From the NCBI RefSeq assembly GCF_036199905.1, contig NZ_CP108109.1:6392501-6456500 (forward strand): DNA of 64,000 nt, read 5' to 3'. Position 1 is the stretch's first letter; each line of letters starts with the position of its first letter. The notes under the pieces were generated by a model. The model did no database searches. It was not told the DNA's origin and was given only the letters and a program-made list of their open reading frames with translations. The translations under genes were made by a program, and so were the position numbers. This DNA comes from Streptomyces sp. NBC_00223. GTDB taxonomy: Bacteria > Actinomycetota > Actinomycetes > Streptomycetales > Streptomycetaceae. Shown one piece after another: positions 61,591-64,000 of the stretch.

Positions 61591-63579
61591 ATGACTGCCA
61601 AGACCCCACCCGCGCTCACCGACCTGCTGCACGCCGCCGTCACCGCCGTCGGCGGCCTGGAGCGGGCCGGTCAGGTCACCATGGCCCAGGCCGTCGCGGC
61701 CGCCGTGGACGACCAGTCCCACCTGCTCGTCCAGGCGGGCACCGGCACCGGAAAGTCCCTCGGCTATCTGGTGCCCGCGCTCGCCCACGGCGAGCGCGTC
61801 GTGGTGGCCACCGCCACCCTCGCCCTCCAGCGGCAGCTCGTCGAGCGCGACCTGCCGCGCACGGTCGAGGCGCTCAAGCCCCTGCTGCGCCGCGAGCCGC
61901 AGTACGCGATGCTCAAGGGCCGTTCCAACTATCTGTGTCTGCACCGCCTGCACGAGGGCGTACCGCAGGACGAGGGGGACGGCCTCTTCGACCCCTTCGA
62001 GGCCGCCGCGCCGACCAGCAAGCTCGGACAGGACCTGCTGCGGCTGCGTGACTGGGCCGACGAGACCGAGACCGGCGACCGGGACGGGCTCACCCCGGGC
62101 GTCTCGGACCGGGCCTGGAGCCAGGTCACCGTCACCTCCAGGGAGTGCCTGGGCGCCACCAAGTGCGCCTATGGCGCCGAATGCTTCGCCGAGGCCGCCA
62201 GGGAGCGGGCCAAGCTCGCCGATGTGGTGGTCACCAATCACGCGCTGCTGGCGATCGACGCCATCGAGGGCGCGCCCGTGCTGCCCAGCCATGAGGTGCT
62301 GATCATCGACGAGGCGCACGAACTGGTCTCGCGCGTCACCGGGGTCGCCACCGGCGAGCTCACCCCCCTCGGTGTCAGCCGGGCGGTCAAGCGCGCCGCC
62401 AGGCTGGTCAACGAGAAGGCGGCCGACGCGCTGCTGAGCGCGGGCGAGGGGTTCGAGCGCCTGATGGAACTCGCCCTGCCCGGGCGGCTGGAGGAGATCC
62501 CGGAGGATCTCGGTTACGCCCTGGCCGCGCTGCGGGACGCCTGCCGGCAGGTGATCGTCGCGCTGGGCGACACCCGCGACAAGTCCGTGCAGGACGAGGA
62601 CGCGGTGCGCAAACAGGCCCTCGCCGCGGTCGAGCACGTCCACGACGTCAGCGAACGCCTTGTACAGGGCTCGGAGTACGACGTGGTGTGGTGCGAGCGG
62701 CACGACCGGTACGGGGCGTCGCTGCGGGTCGCGCCGCTGAGCGTGTCCGGGCTGCTGCGCGAGAAGCTGTTCACTGAGCGTTCGGTGGTGCTCACCTCGG
62801 CCACCCTGAAACTGGGCGGTGACTTCAACGGGGTGGGTGCCTCGCTCGGCCTGGCACCCGAGGGCACCGTGGGCGAGGACGTACCGCAGTGGAAGGGCCT
62901 CGACGTCGGTTCGCCCTTCGACTACCCCAGGCAGGGCATCCTCTACGTGGCCAGGCATCTCGCGCAGCCGGGGCGGGACAGCAACCGGGAGGACATGCTC
63001 GACGAACTCGCCGAGCTGATCGAGGCCGCCGGTGGCCGTACGCTCGGGCTCTTCTCGTCCATGCGCGGTGCCCAGGCGGCCGCGGAAGCGATGCGGGGGC
63101 GGCTGGACCATCCGGTGCTCCTGCAGGGCGAGGAGACGCTGGGGGAGCTGATCCGCGCCTTCGCGGAGGACGCCAGGACGTGTCTGTTCGGGACGCTGTC
63201 ACTGTGGCAGGGCGTGGACGTGCCGGGGACGAACTGCCAGTTGGTCGTGATGGACCGGATTCCGTTCCCGCGGCCCGACGATCCGCTGATGAGCGCCCGG
63301 CAGAAGTCCGTCGAGGAGAACGGCGGCAATGGCTTCATGGCGGTCGCGGCCACCCACGCGGCGCTGCTGATGGCGCAGGGGGCCGGCCGGCTGATCCGGG
63401 CGACGGGCGACCGGGGAGTGGTGGCCGTCCTTGACCCCAGGCTGGCGAACGCCCGCTACGGGAGCTTTCTGCGCGCCTCGATGCCCGAGTTCTGGTACAC
63501 CACGGACCGCAACCAGGTGCGGAGGTCGCTGGCGGCGATCGACGCGACGGCGAAGGTCCCGGTGGGCGAAACCGTTTGA
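61591..63579 (+). CDS. dinG: DinG-family XPD-like DNA helicase
   Basis: 662-residue 5'-3' helicase with an iron-sulphur cluster. Walker A LVQAGTGTGKSLGYL (about 46-60), four cluster cysteines (NYLCLHR; SRECLGATKCAYGAECF), Walker B LIIDEAHELVS, and C-terminal motifs LFGTLSLWQGVDVPGTNCQL and AGRLIRATGDRGVV. It removes R-loops and helps replication past blocks. TAGGCT stands about 12 bases before ATG 61591. The downstream neighbour is lexA on the opposite strand. Confidence 0.93.
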   Translation: MTAKTPPALTDLLHAAVTAVGGLERAGQVTMAQAVAAAVDDQSHLLVQAGTGTGKSLGYLVPALAHGERVVVATATLALQRQLVERDLPRTVEALKPLLRREPQYAMLKGRSNYLCLHRLHEGVPQDEGDGLFDPFEAAAPTSKLGQDLLRLRDWADETETGDRDGLTPGVSDRAWSQVTVTSRECLGATKCAYGAECFAEAARERAKLADVVVTNHALLAIDAIEGAPVLPSHEVLIIDEAHELVSRVTGVATGELTPLGVSRAVKRAARLVNEKAADALLSAGEGFERLMELALPGRLEEIPEDLGYALAALRDACRQVIVALGDTRDKSVQDEDAVRKQALAAVEHVHDVSERLVQGSEYDVVWCERHDRYGASLRVAPLSVSGLLREKLFTERSVVLTSATLKLGGDFNGVGASLGLAPEGTVGEDVPQWKGLDVGSPFDYPRQGILYVARHLAQPGRDSNREDMLDELAELIEAAGGRTLGLFSSMRGAQAAAEAMRGRLDHPVLLQGEETLGELIRAFAEDARTCLFGTLSLWQGVDVPGTNCQLVVMDRIPFPRPDDPLMSARQKSVEENGGNGFMAVAATHAALLMAQGAGRLIRATGDRGVVAVLDPRLANARYGSFLRASMPEFWYTTDRNQVRRSLAAIDATAKVPVGETV

Positions 63580-63603
63580 GGCGGTCAGTGATGGGCACGG
63601 CGA

Positions 63604-63635
63604 GGCCCCGGAACCCGTGCTGGGATTCCGGGGCC
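63604..63635. terminator. Bidirectional terminator between dinG and lexA
   Basis: Stem GGCCCCGGAA (63604-63613) with TTCCGGGGCC (63626-63635) and inner CCC/GGG pairing, in the convergent gap of 73 bases. It probably ends both transcripts. Confidence 0.7.
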
Positions 63636-63652
63636 CGAGGGGAGTGGCCGGC

Positions 63653-64000
63653 TCACACCCGGCGCAGTACGGCCACCACCTTGCCGAGGATGGTCGCCTC
63701 GTCACCGGGGATGGGCTGGTAGGCCGCGTTGTGCGGCAGCAGCCACACATGGCCGTTGTCCCGCTTGAAGCGTTTGACGGTCGCCTCGCCGTCCAGCATG
63801 GCCGCGACGATGTCGCCGTTCTCCGCCACGGGCTGACGGCGTACGGTCACCCAGTCGCCGTCGCAGATGGCGGCCTCGATCATCGAGTCACCGACCACCT
63901 TGAGCACGAACAGCTCGCCGTCGCCGACCAGCTGACGGGGGAGCGGGAAGATGTCCTCGACTGACTCCTCGGCGAGGATCGGGCCGCCCGCGGCGATCCG
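63653..64000 (-). CDS. lexA: LexA repressor, C-terminal part (5' end outside window)
   Basis: 115 residues of the self-cleaving S24 peptidase domain. The cleavage bond Ala-Gly is visible at the window edge in RIAAGGPILAEE. The catalytic Ser is in VVGDSMIEAAI and the catalytic Lys in GEATVKRFKRD. The N-terminal winged helix that binds GAAC-N4-GTTC boxes lies beyond 64000. RecA filaments promote its autocleavage, which links it to the recA gene at 31898 and its operator at 31721. Confidence 0.96.
   Translation of the reverse strand, partial: RIAAGGPILAEESVEDIFPLPRQLVGDGELFVLKVVGDSMIEAAICDGDWVTVRRQPVAENGDIVAAMLDGEATVKRFKRDNGHVWLLPHNAAYQPIPGDEATILGKVVAVLRRV

Overview
This window is chromosomal DNA of a high-G+C actinomycete, almost certainly a Streptomyces. 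Evidence: G+C-rich codon use, many GTG starts, frequent TAnnnT boxes six to nine bases before start codons, and a gene order that I recall as the recA/miaAB/hflX/lexA neighbourhood of Streptomyces coelicolor. There is no prophage, transposase or CRISPR array; this is core chromosome with a few accessory insertions.

Left end (1-4000): the 3' part of a 23S rRNA gene, 5S rRNA and a strong terminator, then a shortened DegT-family aminotransferase-like gene and tRNA-Thr(GGT). From 4000 to 13400 lies the osmotic-stress module: osaC (multidomain anti-sigma/phosphatase, minus strand) divergent from osaA (giant hybrid histidine kinase with ten exact-length HAMP repeats) and osaB (response regulator). 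Next come ftsK, a RodZ-like gene, the overlapping chain rimO-pgsA-cinA, clgR, a dps gene, a Nei-type glycosylase and lhr, the last two on the minus strand.

Middle (28-45 kb): an AraC regulator with azlC-azlD, a DUF3046 gene, an AI-2E-family permease, and recA-recX behind a LexA-box promoter. An accessory stretch follows: FAD monooxygenase, a two-component pair in the position of gluR/gluK, a lone TAXI solute receptor, a phytoene-desaturase-like oxidoreductase and an SRPBCC protein. tRNA modification (miaB, miaA) and dapF follow, with small conserved genes between them.

Right end (47-64 kb): rshA (stringent-response hydrolase-like), hflX, a secreted trypsin-like protease, a four-gene NRPS-independent siderophore operon, a signalling group (FHA protein, Ser/Thr kinase, NYN/PIN-FHA protein), dinG, and the C-terminal part of lexA. 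The window therefore holds both LexA and one of its targets, recA. 

The least explained parts are the siderophore operon, which lacks an adjacent hydroxylase and decarboxylase; the kinase-FHA-nuclease group; the orphan TAXI receptor beside the two-component system; a 12-base tandem repeat before that system; and degenerate repeats between the glycosylase and lhr.
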